NCBI GenBank assembly: GCA_035512495.1
Contig: DATKDW010000019.1
Coordinates: 1-33,897 of the forward strand
Direction: 5' to 3'
Length of the DNA: 33,897 bases
Source: Acidimicrobiales bacterium
GTDB taxonomy: Bacteria > Actinomycetota > Acidimicrobiia > Acidimicrobiales > CADCSY01
Part shown: piece after piece, positions 16,976-24,745 of the stretch
Numbering within the stretch: position 1 is the first letter of the stretch
Layout of the letters: each line of letters starts with the position of its first letter
The notes under the pieces: model-generated
Told to the model about the DNA's origin: nothing
Seen by the model: the letters and a program-made list of their open reading frames with translations, nothing else
Database searches by the model: none
Program-made: the position numbers and the translations under genes

Positions 16976-18469
16976 ATGAAGCGTGAAGTGGTGACGGGGT
17001 ACTGCTGGCCGCAGTCGACAGTCGCGGGTGAGCAGGTCGGCCTGCACCTGTCGTCGTCCGGTGGACGGCCGGTGCAGGTGGAGGTGGCACGGGTCGGTGC
17101 ACGGCGCGAGGTCGTGCACCGGTCCGACGCGGTGGCCGCCGACGAGCACGAGACGCCGAAGGATGCTGCGTCGAAGGGCTGCCGCTGGCCCGTCGCGCTC
17201 ACGCTCGACGTCGACCCGACGTGGCGGTCCGGTTACTACGAGGTCGTCATGGAGATCGACATCGGCGAGAAGGTGCGGCGGGACCACGCCTTCTTCGTCG
17301 TGCGCCCGTCGTCCGAGGCGAAGATCGTGATCGCGCTCGCCACCAACACGTGGCACGCCTACAACGACTTCGGGGGGCCGAACCTGTACACGGGCGGCAC
17401 CCACGTGGCCATGCAGCGACCGATGGCGGCGGGCTACCTCCACAAGCCGCCGGGCAAGGGCCGCCGGGTGACGGGCACCGGCGCCCCCGACCCCCAGAAC
17501 GCCGCCCACGTCGGCTACCTCCAGCTCAACCACCTTTCGGGCTATGCGGGGTCAGCCGGTTGGCCCGACTGGGAGCTGCCGTTCATCGAGTGGGCCGAGC
17601 GTGAGGGGTTTGAGGTCGGTGTGTGCACCAACGCCGACCTCGAGGACCACCCAGAGGTCCTGGACGGCGCCAGCCTCTACCTGTCGGTCGGCCACGACGA
17701 GTACTGGTCGCGCGGGATGCGCGACACGGTCGAGGCGTTCATCGCCGGTGGGGGCAACGCCGCGTTCTTCTCGGGCAACACGTCGTTGTGGCAGGTGCGC
17801 ATCGAGGGTGACGACCGTGACGTGATGGTCGGGTACAAGGGCTTCTTCAACGACGACCCCGTGATGGGGAGCGACCGGGAGCCCGAGGCAACGACCTTCT
17901 GGTCCGACGTGGTCGTCGGGCGCCCCGAGAACCACATGACCGGCGTGACGTTCACCCGCGGCGGCTACCACCGCATCGGCCGCAACGTGACCCAAGGCCT
18001 CGGTGGCTACACCGTGCACCGCGCCGGCCACTGGATCTTCGACGGCACAGGGCTCGGCTACGGCGACGTGCTCGGTGCCGGGGCCACCGTCGTCGGCTAC
18101 GAGTGCGACGGGTGCGTGTTCACCTATCGAGACGGGCTGCCGTACCCGACCGGCGAGGACGGCACCCCGCCGACCTTCGAGATCCTCGGCACCTGCCCGA
18201 CGCAGCACTTCACGCGCGAGACCGCACCTCGCCCGCCCAAGCCGGGCCAGCCGAGCGAGCTGGAGTACATCGCGTCACGGGTCTTCGGGACGCGTGCGCC
18301 CGAGGCGATGGAGCGCATCCGCCACGGACACGCCGTCCTCGGTGCCTACACGAACGATGCAGGCGCCACCGTGCTCACGTCCGGGTCGACCGACTGGGCC
18401 CACGGGCTGGCGGGACGAGACCCGCAGATCGAGCAGATCACCCGCAACGTGCTCACCCGCCTGGGGTAG
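16976..18469 (+). CDS. N,N-dimethylformamidase large-subunit-like protein
   Basis: A 497-residue soluble protein. From about residue 100 it matches the large (beta) subunit family of N,N-dimethylformamidase, an iron enzyme that hydrolyses dimethylformamide. Hallmarks are the ALATNTWHAYNDFGG block (about 114-128), the Asn/Tyr-rich NHLSGYAG, the highly conserved VGHDEYWSRGMR (about 237-248) and GNAAFFSGN. Residues 1-100 form a beta-rich N-terminal domain. The known enzyme is larger and works with a small subunit; no small-subunit gene is seen here, so the substrate may differ. Tyr and Glu ligands of the iron cannot be assigned by eye, apart from the probable Tyr in DEYWS. It stands alone, with its own promoter. 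Confidence 0.8.
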   Translation: MKREVVTGYCWPQSTVAGEQVGLHLSSSGGRPVQVEVARVGARREVVHRSDAVAADEHETPKDAASKGCRWPVALTLDVDPTWRSGYYEVVMEIDIGEKVRRDHAFFVVRPSSEAKIVIALATNTWHAYNDFGGPNLYTGGTHVAMQRPMAAGYLHKPPGKGRRVTGTGAPDPQNAAHVGYLQLNHLSGYAGSAGWPDWELPFIEWAEREGFEVGVCTNADLEDHPEVLDGASLYLSVGHDEYWSRGMRDTVEAFIAGGGNAAFFSGNTSLWQVRIEGDDRDVMVGYKGFFNDDPVMGSDREPEATTFWSDVVVGRPENHMTGVTFTRGGYHRIGRNVTQGLGGYTVHRAGHWIFDGTGLGYGDVLGAGATVVGYECDGCVFTYRDGLPYPTGEDGTPPTFEILGTCPTQHFTRETAPRPPKPGQPSELEYIASRVFGTRAPEAMERIRHGHAVLGAYTNDAGATVLTSGSTDWAHGLAGRDPQIEQITRNVLTRLG

Positions 18470-18566
18470 GGCCGGGATCGGGACGAGGTTGTCTGCGAGC
18501 GCTCCACGGCCGGCAGCACTACAGCCTGGCCGCCCCGCCGATGCCCTCGCGCGCTTCCGTCCTTCT

Positions 18567-18863
18567 CTACATCTGCTCCTCGCGCAGCACGTCGAGGTTG
18601 CGGAACGTGGGTGGACCGTCGCAGAGCACCGCGAGCTGGGCGGCGAACTCGCTGGTCTCGGGAAGGTTCGAGTTGGCCATCGCGTCTTCGTAGGTGGGGA
18701 ACTCGACGATCTGCACGTAGGTGTTGGCCGCGTCACGGTCTCGGGTTTGGACGCCACGGGTAGCGGCTCGCTGGCCCTGGGTCTTCTCGAGCCAGCCGTC
18801 GAGCGCCGCGTTGAACTCGTCGATGCGGGTGGTCTTGTACTCGATGATCTGAATGAACGACAT
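18567..18863 (-). CDS. Dimeric alpha/beta-barrel (ABM-like) small protein
   Basis: A 98-residue soluble protein with the ferredoxin-like pattern of the dimeric alpha/beta-barrel superfamily. The first strand is SFIQIIEYKT, followed by a long helix (RIDEFNAALDGWLEKTQG). A strand YVQIVEFPTYEDAMANS and a last helix (SEFAAQLAVLCDGPPTFRNL) follow. Members include antibiotic monooxygenase-like and small stress proteins, but no catalytic residue can be named here. The start is well defined: ATG at 18863 with AGAGGAGG 5-6 nt upstream and a -10-like TAGGCT further up. It is convergent with the formamidase-like gene. Confidence 0.8.
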   Translation of the reverse strand: MSFIQIIEYKTTRIDEFNAALDGWLEKTQGQRAATRGVQTRDRDAANTYVQIVEFPTYEDAMANSNLPETSEFAAQLAVLCDGPPTFRNLDVLREEQM

Positions 18864-18886
18864 GGCGTCCTCCTCTGTAGGTCACG

Positions 18887-18892
18887 AGCCTA
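18887..18892 (-). promoter_or_regulatory. -10 element of the ABM-like gene
   Basis: On the minus strand TAGGCT is followed by about 7 nt to a probable start site, then AGAGGAGG and the ATG at 18863. The short leader with a strong Shine-Dalgarno contrasts with the leaderless genes nearby. Confidence 0.45.
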
Positions 18893-18930
18893 GGTCGATG
18901 AGCGGCTGCCTGGCGTGGCTCGGTAGCTGA

Positions 18931-19050
18931 ACGCGCCTGCTCGAGCACCTGCGACACTGCGTGACGGAAGCGGTCGCTCGCGGCGGGCCGGGCGCTGATC
19001 GGAAGTGGACCGAGGCCACCGCCGCCGTCGAGCGGCTGCTGACGAGCTGA
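18931..19050 (+). pseudogene. csoR-like copper repressor, 3'-terminal remnant
   Basis: The plus-strand frame from just after a TGA at 18928-18930 to the TGA at 19048 encodes about 39 residues that look like the last third of a CsoR-family repressor. The pattern is LLEHLRHCV, an Ala/Gly stretch, then KWTEATAAVERLLTS. His and Cys in HLRHC match the second and third copper ligands of CsoR (H-x3-C). The first 50-60 residues, including the first Cys ligand, are absent: the region upstream is the start of the ABM-like gene on the other strand. It ends 13 nt before the copper ATPase gene, which is where an intact csoR would sit. A deletion has probably removed the 5' part. Identification is by motif only. 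Confidence 0.65.
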
Positions 19051-19063
19051 TGGAGACGTTGCC

Positions 19064-21238
19064 ATGACGGAGCGACACGAGCGCCACCGCCCAGCCCGCG
19101 TCGGAGAGCACGAGGGCACCACAGATCACCCGGCGGCGAACGACGCGGGGAACGATCCGATGGCCCGAGGCCACGACCGCGCGTCCCACCGCGAGCACAG
19201 CGCCGACGGAGGACACGGCGGCCATGGGGATCACGGCGATCACGCGGCGATGTTCCGCGACCGGCTCTGGGTGACCCTGGTCCTGGCCGCACCGGTCGTG
19301 TACTACTCCGAGCACCTCCGCCACTGGTTCGGCTACGGGGTGTGGGAGCTCCCGGGCCACGGGGCAGTGTCTCCGGTGCTGGGCACGATCATTCTCTTCT
19401 ACGGCGGGTGGCCGTTCTTGGCCGGTGGCGTCTCGGAGGCCCGCACCCGCCAGCCCGGGATGATGCTGCTCATCGCGATGGCAATCACCGTCGCCTACGT
19501 GGCGTCCCTGGCCACCTCTCTTGGCCTGTTCGACGTCGAGGTGTGGTGGGAGCTGTCGTTGCTGATCGCCATCATGCTGCTCGGTCACTGGCTCGAGATG
19601 CGTGCCATCGGCCAAGCCCGGGGGGCGCTCGCGGCGCTGGCCGAGCTGCTCCCCGACGACGCCGAACGAGTCAGCGAGTCCGGCGAGGTCGAGACGGTGC
19701 CGATCGCCGATCTGGCGGTCGGTGACGTTGTGCTGGTCCGTCCCGGTGCCCGTGTGCCCGCCGACGGCACGATCGTCGAGGGCACGGCGGAGCTGGACGA
19801 GTCGATGATCACCGGCGAGTCCAACCCGGTGGCCCGCGGCGAGGGCGAACGGGTGGTGGCCGCGACCGTGGTAGCAGACTCGTCCATCCGGGTGCAGGTC
19901 GACGCCATCGGCGACGACACCACCCTGGCGGGGATCCAGCGGTTGGTCGCCGAGGCCCAGGAGTCCAGCTCCCGAAGCCAGGTCCTGGCGGATCGCGCCG
20001 CTGCCCTGCTTTTCTTCGTGGCTCTCGTCGCTGCCCTCCTCACGGTGTCGGTCTGGGCGGTCCTCGGCAACGCCGAGGCCGCGGTGGTGCGGGCGGTGAC
20101 GGTGCTGATCATCGCCTGCCCGCACGCTCTCGGGCTGGCCATCCCGCTGGTGGTGTCGATCTCGACCACCAAGTCCGCGCAGCACGGCATCCTGGTCAAG
20201 GACCGCCAGGCGCTCGAGCTGATGCGCCAGGTCAACGTGGTGCTCTTCGACAAGACCGGCACCCTCACCAAGGGCGAGCACGCGGTGGCCGACCTCGCCG
20301 CGGTCGATGGTGATGACGACCGGCTGCTCGCGGTCGCTGCGGCGGTGGAGGCAGAAAGCGAGCACCCCCTCGCCCGGGCCATCGTGGCCGCCGCCCGCGC
20401 GCGCGACCTCGACATCCCCCGATCCAGCGGTTTCCGTTCGATGACTGGCCGGGGTGTCGAGGCCGAGGTCGACGGCGTCACCATCGCCGTGGGTGGGCCC
20501 GCCTTGCTCCGAGAACGTGACGTGACGTTGCCCGACGGGCTCCGCGAGCGGATCGATGCCTGGCGGGACCGAGGCGCAGCCGTGCTCACCACGGTCGCCG
20601 GCAGCCACGTTCTGGGCGCCTTCGCTCTCGAAGACCAGGTGCGCGTCGTGTCGCAAGAGGCCGTGGACGCCCTGCACGACGCGGGTGTGCGGGTGGCGAT
20701 GATCACCGGGGACGCCCAGCAGGTCGCAGACGCCGTCGCCGCCGAGCTGGGCATTGACGAGGTCTTCGCCGAGGTCCTCCCCGAGGACAAGGACGCCGCC
20801 GTTGCTGACCTCCAGCAGCGGGGCGAGGTCGTCGCCATGGTCGGCGACGGTGTCAACGATGCCCCCGCTCTCGCCCGGGCCGACGTCGGCATCGCCATCG
20901 GCGCCGGCACCGACGTCGCCGTCGAGTCAGCCGGCATCGTGCTCGCCTCCGACGACCCCCGGGGCGTGGTCATGATCCGCCGCCTGTCCGCCGCCAGCTA
21001 CCGCAAGATGCTCCAGAACCTGTGGTGGGCCGCCGGGTACAACGTCGCCGCCATCCCGCTCGCCGCCGGCGTCCTCGCCTGGGCAGGGTTCGTGCTGCCC
21101 ATGGCTCTCGGCGCCGTGCTCATGAGCACCTCGACGGTCGTGGTCGCACTCAACGCCCAGCTGCTGCGCAGGGTAGATCTCACCCACCGCGACACGGACG
21201 TCGAGCACCAACCTGGATCCGCCGCCGTGGCGGCGTGA
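19064..21238 (+). CDS. copB: CopB-type copper-transporting P-type ATPase
   Basis: A 724-residue P1B-type ATPase that exports copper (or silver) across the cytoplasmic membrane. The first 60 residues form a His-rich N-terminus ending [10 protein letters not shown], with no CxxC domain. The membrane metal site is CPH (352-354), the mark of the CopB subgroup, where CopA has CPC. Other motifs are TGES (250-253), the phosphorylated Asp396 in DKTGT, the SEHP nucleotide motif (432-435) and GDGVND (594-599). Length is normal. The start is the ATG at 19064 with GGAG 8 nt upstream. It follows a csoR remnant and precedes a cupredoxin gene on the other strand, which supports copper as the substrate. With the repressor broken, expression may be constitutive. 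Confidence 0.95.
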   Translation: MTERHERHRPARVGEHEGTTDHPAANDAGNDPMARGHDRASHREHSADGGHGGHGDHGDHAAMFRDRLWVTLVLAAPVVYYSEHLRHWFGYGVWELPGHGAVSPVLGTIILFYGGWPFLAGGVSEARTRQPGMMLLIAMAITVAYVASLATSLGLFDVEVWWELSLLIAIMLLGHWLEMRAIGQARGALAALAELLPDDAERVSESGEVETVPIADLAVGDVVLVRPGARVPADGTIVEGTAELDESMITGESNPVARGEGERVVAATVVADSSIRVQVDAIGDDTTLAGIQRLVAEAQESSSRSQVLADRAAALLFFVALVAALLTVSVWAVLGNAEAAVVRAVTVLIIACPHALGLAIPLVVSISTTKSAQHGILVKDRQALELMRQVNVVLFDKTGTLTKGEHAVADLAAVDGDDDRLLAVAAAVEAESEHPLARAIVAAARARDLDIPRSSGFRSMTGRGVEAEVDGVTIAVGGPALLRERDVTLPDGLRERIDAWRDRGAAVLTTVAGSHVLGAFALEDQVRVVSQEAVDALHDAGVRVAMITGDAQQVADAVAAELGIDEVFAEVLPEDKDAAVADLQQRGEVVAMVGDGVNDAPALARADVGIAIGAGTDVAVESAGIVLASDDPRGVVMIRRLSAASYRKMLQNLWWAAGYNVAAIPLAAGVLAWAGFVLPMALGAVLMSTSTVVVALNAQLLRRVDLTHRDTDVEHQPGSAAVAA

Positions 21239-21252
21239 AAGAGGAGACAGCG

Positions 21253-21381
21253 ATGCCGGTCATCTCGAGTGTCGAGCGGCTGTGGTGCCGAAGCGCCCCG
21301 TGGCTGGTCGTCTCAGCAAGGGCACCTCACTCGCTCACGGAGACGACCTCGAGCGACGCTTCCATGCCGGCTCCCCGGTGA
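21253..21381 (+). pseudogene. Truncated class I methyltransferase, N-terminal stump
   Basis: An ATG at 21253, with a strong AAAGAGGAG site before it and only 14 nt after copB, begins a 42-codon frame. Its first 17-20 residues (MPVISSVERLWCRSAPW) resemble the usual start of actinobacterial class I SAM-dependent methyltransferases. The similarity stops at about position 21,310, and the rest of the frame runs antisense through the end of the cupredoxin gene to a TGA. No SAM-binding motif is present, so this is the 5' stump of a gene once co-transcribed with copB. Recognition rests on a short segment. Confidence 0.45.
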
Positions 21382-21809
21382 CCGGGAACCGAGCAGTACA
21401 CGGTGTACGTCCCAGGCTCGTCAATCGTGAACGATCCCGTCTCGGCTGTGTCGGCATCGGAGTGGACGATGTGCAGGTCTTCCAACGGAAGCGTGTCCTC
21501 TCCGCCACGGTGGGCTTCATCACCGTGGTCGTCGTCACCCGACTCCGTGCCCATGTCCATCTCATCGTGGACCTCGCCGGCATCGGCGGCATCCTCGATG
21601 TTGAAGTCGTGCTCGACGCCCTCCGCGCTCAGCTCGACCGTGACCACCTCACCCGCCGGCACGACGAACTCGTCAGGCTCGAATCGCAGCTCCACGGTGC
21701 CGGTTACCTCGAGCGCGTTGGTCGCGTCGCTGGCCTGGTCGTCTCCACCGCATGCGACCAAGAACGACCCGAGGAGGACAGCGACGGCGATCTTCAACGA
21801 CTGGTCCAT
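21327..21809 (-). CDS. Cupredoxin lipoprotein (plastocyanin-like)
   Basis: A 160-residue exported blue-copper-type protein. The signal peptide at residues 1-20 ends in the lipobox LVAC, so Cys20 should be lipidated and the protein held on the outer face of the membrane. The cupredoxin fold follows, with type 1 copper ligands visible as His in VEHDF and the C-terminal YCSVPGHRGAGM (Cys, His, Met). An acidic His/Met-containing insert (HDEMDMG...DDDHGDEAH) between strands could add metal binding. The start is ATG at 21809 with GGGAG 6 nt upstream. It faces copB tail to tail, so the two probably serve copper tolerance, the cupredoxin as carrier or buffer outside the cell. Confidence 0.9.
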   Translation of the reverse strand: MDQSLKIAVAVLLGSFLVACGGDDQASDATNALEVTGTVELRFEPDEFVVPAGEVVTVELSAEGVEHDFNIEDAADAGEVHDEMDMGTESGDDDHGDEAHRGGEDTLPLEDLHIVHSDADTAETGSFTIDEPGTYTVYCSVPGHRGAGMEASLEVVSVSE

Positions 21810-21996
21810 CTGAAGCTCCCCTCGATGCGGACTGAGACCAGTGTCGGGCATGCAGCGCCGGAATGGCAGGGTCGAAGGTCCCGAAGACCCACCCTCGGGG
21901 TGCTCGCGCTGCTCGGTGACCACGACACGAGCGCGGCCAGAGATGCGGGCGAGGGTCCTCACCGCAGCAGCCGCTGGTGGGTGCCCGCGTGCTCGC

Positions 21997-22205
21997 TCAG
22001 ATCAGAGCGCGGGGGATCTCGAGGTTCCAGTTCTGGCTGAAGACCCCGTCTTGCCCTCGTTGCCCATCGGCTCGTCCAGTTCCAGCGGTGCGGCGGCTTC
22101 GTGGGAGAGGCGGTGGGTCAGGTTCAGCACCCCGAAGCTGACCAGGGTCGCGGACCCGTCCTGGGCGACGTCGGAGAGTCGGGCGGCGAGCAGGGCGACG
22201 GCCAC
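21997..22205 (-). pseudogene. CocE/NonD-type hydrolase fragment
   Basis: On the minus strand, 22071-22205 encodes ALLAARLSDVAQDGSATLV and then VLNLTHRLSHE, the characteristic block in the C-terminal beta-sandwich domain of CocE/NonD (X-Pro dipeptidyl-peptidase S15-like) hydrolases. Only about 45 residues are recognisable in this frame. A different frame, ending with a stop at 21997, encodes WNLEIPRALI, which could be the very end of the same protein, but the roughly 100 residues normally in between are missing. No start, catalytic triad or upstream part is present. This is a decayed remnant with an internal deletion or frameshift. Confidence 0.55.
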
Positions 22206-22227
22206 GCAACCACCGTCATGGCCTGTT

Positions 22228-22246
22228 CTCAGGAACCTCACAGGAA
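22228..22246 (+). promoter_or_regulatory. Direct-repeat operator of an OmpR-type regulator
   Basis: CTCAGGAA (22228-22235) and CACAGGAA (22239-22246) repeat with an 11-nt period, one helical turn, 20 nt before the truncated regulator gene. Tandem repeats with this spacing are typical of OmpR/PhoB-family binding sites and suggest autoregulation when the gene was whole. Confidence 0.45.
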
Positions 22247-22265
22247 TGCCTGACAGCCTGGATCG

Positions 22266-22538
22266 ATGGCCGGTGAGACCCTGCTGCTCGTCGACGACGA
22301 GGAGAACCTGCGCTCGATGCTCCAGGCCGCGCTGCGCCACGTCGGCTTCGAGGTGCACCCGGCGGCGACAGGCCGCGAGGCGCTCGAGGCGGCGGCCGCG
22401 ATCCGGCCCGACCTGATCGTGCTCGACGTCATGCTGCCGGACCTCGACGGGTTCGAGGTGTGCAGCCGCCTGCGCCGCGACGGCAGCACCATCCCGGTGC
22501 TGTTCCTCACGGCAAGCTCGGCGTACAGGCGGTTGTAG
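22266..22538 (+). pseudogene. Truncated OmpR-family response regulator (receiver only)
   Basis: The frame encodes 90 residues. The first 83 are a clean receiver start: acidic pocket in LLLVDDEENL (D9, D10), phospho-acceptor in LIVLD54VMLPDLDGFEV and the Thr strand IPVLFLTA. The similarity stops right after LFLTA at about position 22,512, followed by seven unrelated codons and a stop. The conserved Lys, the last helices and the whole winged-helix DNA-binding domain are missing. The break coincides exactly with the beginning of a sugar-kinase fragment on the other strand. The gene should be non-functional, unless the partial receiver acts as a phosphate sink, which is unlikely without the Lys. 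Confidence 0.8.
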
Positions 22539-22675
22539 ACCGCCGATGCGTGGGGGTCGGGCGTGAAGGTGCGCTCAACCCCCACGAGCGCGTCCACCTC
22601 ATCGAGGCGGACGGCGCCCAGCGCCAGACCGGCATAGGCCCAGCGACGCTCGGCTCGCAATCGCTCCGATCGGCG
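22514..22675 (-). pseudogene. FGGY-type sugar kinase, C-terminal fragment
   Basis: On the minus strand about 54 codons encode the C-terminal part of an FGGY carbohydrate kinase. They read AYAGLALGAVRLDEVDALV, then ERTFTPDP and AVYNRLYAEL. The final F.PDP..h..Y..LY pattern is typical of the last helices of these kinases. There is no start, no ATP-binding core and no proper stop: at 22,514 the frame runs into the response-regulator stump. It is an isolated piece brought next to the regulator by a rearrangement. Confidence 0.55.
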
Positions 22676-22736
22676 CACATGCCGGTGATCCGGGTGGATC
22701 GCTCGCGAGGAGGAGTGTCGTAGGCGTCCTGGTGAC

Positions 22737-23666
22737 TCACTCGCCGGGACGGCCGATGCAGAAGGGATGACCGGCTGGGTCTGCGTAAACGGGGAACCCC
22801 TCGCGTTGGCGGAGGATCGAGCCACCCAATTCGGTGACACGCGCCGCGACCGGTGCCGGGTCGTCGAACACGAGATCGAAGTGCACTTGGGCCGGATACG
22901 CCGGGTCGGGCCAGCGTGGCGGCTCGGCATTTGAGTGCTGGAATGCGAGCACCGGTGCGGTGTTGGTCCCAAGGAGGCGCTCGTAGAACTTCTGCAGGGC
23001 GTCGGGGTCAGGAGCGTCGATCACCAGCCGCCATAGCTCCGGGTCCTGCACATCAGCGGGATAGAGGCAGAAGGGATGCCCAACGACGTCGGCATAGACC
23101 CGATGGTCGTCGAAGTCCGCGAGGTGGGTAGCGCCGCGGACGACGAGCGCGTCGACGGCGTCGAGATCACCGACTCGGATGTCGAGGTGCATCTGCTGGG
23201 GGTAGGCGGGATCGGGCCAGCGGGGACGCGGGTCGTTGGGCTGTCCCTCGTCAAACACGAGTTGTGGGACGTCCCACCGATCGAGGTGAAGTAGATCGCC
23301 GTAGAGCGCGGACATCGCGGCGCGGTCCTCGTTCCACGGGCACTGCAGAACGATGTTGGTGATTCCCTCGGCGGCGCGGCGCTTGAGCGACGCTCCGAAC
23401 CATCGGCCGGCGTCATCCAAGATGATCGTGGCGACGGCGGTACCACGCTCGCCCTCGAGGTGGAACCGCGTCAGCGTCGACGACACCACAGTCTCGCTGA
23501 CAACCCAACGTCGCGACCCCAGCAGCGCGTCGAGCCCCGTGATCCACTGGCCACGAATCCATGATTCGGCGTCCCACCCCTGCAGTCGTGGCGCCAATAG
23601 CGAGGTGAGCGCCGCTACAACGCCTCGGTCGAGTAGGTCGAGGACCTCGCGCGGCTCCGCCACCAC
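22737..23666 (-). CDS. Tandem glyoxalase-like (VOC) protein with NTF2-like N-terminus
   Basis: A 309-residue soluble protein in three parts. Residues 1-98 look like an NTF2/SnoaL-type alpha-beta domain. Residues about 105-205 and 210-309 are two copies of a glyoxalase_6-type VOC domain. The copies share RWPDPAYPxQxHxD and VYADxxGHPFC, about 100 residues apart, so the pair can form one VOC barrel within the chain. VOC proteins include glyoxalases, dioxygenases and bleomycin-sequestering proteins; metal ligands are not certain here. The start is GTG at 23666. TAGCGT lies 6 nt before it, so the mRNA is probably leaderless. Confidence 0.85.
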   Translation of the reverse strand: MVAEPREVLDLLDRGVVAALTSLLAPRLQGWDAESWIRGQWITGLDALLGSRRWVVSETVVSSTLTRFHLEGERGTAVATIILDDAGRWFGASLKRRAAEGITNIVLQCPWNEDRAAMSALYGDLLHLDRWDVPQLVFDEGQPNDPRPRWPDPAYPQQMHLDIRVGDLDAVDALVVRGATHLADFDDHRVYADVVGHPFCLYPADVQDPELWRLVIDAPDPDALQKFYERLLGTNTAPVLAFQHSNAEPPRWPDPAYPAQVHFDLVFDDPAPVAARVTELGGSILRQREGFPVYADPAGHPFCIGRPGE

Positions 23667-23678
23667 AACGGGACGCTA
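23667..23678 (-). promoter_or_regulatory. Leaderless-type promoter of the VOC gene
   Basis: On the minus strand TAGCGT (23673-23678) is followed by a 6-nt spacer and the GTG at 23666. No Shine-Dalgarno lies between them. Confidence 0.45.
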
Positions 23679-23815
23679 GCCACGGTCGCTCTCGGTCGCT
23701 GCGACCGGCAGAAGGGTGTACCCGGCAGCCTTGAACCGACCCGCACCCATCAGCAGCACAAGAACCCGGACAGCAGCGTCAGCTGGCGCGTCCCTATCGG
23801 CGCTTACGCGAGCGG

Positions 23816-24466
23816 TCAGGGCTGGGTGGGCGGTGTCTCCTGCGGACCTTCGTCGCGAGCGCTGGGAGTCCATTCGAGCGGCAGCGCAGCGAAGAACATC
23901 ACGTCGCACCGCTGGCCCTGCCAGACACCTTGCGAGCGCATCGTTCCCTCGTAGACGAATCCCGCACGCCGGGCGACCGCGGCTGAGGCGTCGTTTCCAT
24001 CGACGATCTTCAAGACGACGCGAGCAGCTCCCAGATCGAACAGCCAGCGGGTGAGAAGCGTCGCAGCGCGGGTCGCGTAGCCACGTCCTCGCGCACGCGG
24101 GCCGATCCAGTATCCGAACTGAACGACGTCGGTCTTGGACCAGTCATCAAGGCCGCAGCATCCCAGCAGGTCACCCGAGGTGGCATCGACGATCGCGAAT
24201 GCCACCCCCGCACCGGGCATCTCCTGTGTTGCGAACACCTGCCAACTCAAGGTGAACTCCGCGATGACGGCCTCGGCATCGTTGGTTGACATCGGCGCCG
24301 CGGGATACCCGAAGCGATCGAGTGTCCCGTTGTAGCGCTGGACGGCGGGGTCGGCGTTCGCCTCCGCCATGAACCAGGCATCTTCAGGTGACCACGGACG
24401 CAGAGCAACCGTGCCATCCGAAAGCGTGACCGCCAGGCCGTGGGCATCGCCCTTGCTCACGTCCAT
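23816..24466 (-). CDS. GNAT-family N-acetyltransferase (RimJ/RimL type)
   Basis: A 216-residue acetyl-CoA-dependent acyltransferase. The fold starts at about residue 15 (VTLSDGTVALRPWSPEDA), and the acetyl-CoA pyrophosphate loop is IGPRARGRGYATRAATLLTRW (about 127-147), matching R/Q-x-x-G-x-G/A. The C-terminal part has NDASAAVARRAGFVYEGTMR, the RimJ/RimL pattern. Substrates in this subgroup are protein N-termini or small amines, including antibiotics; this one cannot be assigned. The ATG at 24466 has GGAGGGG 5-6 nt upstream. The last 20 residues are a polar tail. It is one of several stand-alone detoxification-type genes in this region. Confidence 0.9.
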   Translation of the reverse strand: MDVSKGDAHGLAVTLSDGTVALRPWSPEDAWFMAEANADPAVQRYNGTLDRFGYPAAPMSTNDAEAVIAEFTLSWQVFATQEMPGAGVAFAIVDATSGDLLGCCGLDDWSKTDVVQFGYWIGPRARGRGYATRAATLLTRWLFDLGAARVVLKIVDGNDASAAVARRAGFVYEGTMRSQGVWQGQRCDVMFFAALPLEWTPSARDEGPQETPPTQP

Positions 24467-24745
24467 CCGGACCCCTCCAGTGTTGCCGAAGCGTCAGGCG
24501 GTGCCCGCGAGCTCTGCAGAGCCCCCGGCCGCACGGCCGAACTCGGTTCCTATCGCGCGCTCAAGATCCCAGCAACTGAGATCCACGGTGCCGAGCAGAA
24601 CGGCGCGTACGTTTGCAACATCACGGGTCTGGCTTCGCAAGGTCGGCGGCTGGGCTCGCGAACGCCCAGGTGGGCGCGAGCAAGGGCTACATGGGGGCAC
24701 TGGTTCTGATGCGGTCGAGTACGCCTATCGCCCGAGAGTGGTGCG
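24467..24745. other. Intergenic stretch without a recognised gene
   Basis: About 280 bases between the two acetyltransferase genes. The first 20 carry the ribosome-binding site of the left gene. Short frames exist on both strands, but none shows a start signal or familiar motif. Confidence 0.4.

Noticed and set aside
22238-22972. Single 244-codon minus-strand gene across the stump region
   Set aside because: Only the segment 22,514-22,675 resembles a protein family (FGGY kinase); the flanks are antisense to the VOC gene and to the regulator stump.
23676-23909. Minus-strand 77-codon frame between the VOC and acetyltransferase genes
   Set aside because: It overlaps the acetyltransferase end and the VOC promoter and has no ribosome site; the segment RVLVLLMGAGRFKAAGY is not part of a family I recognise.
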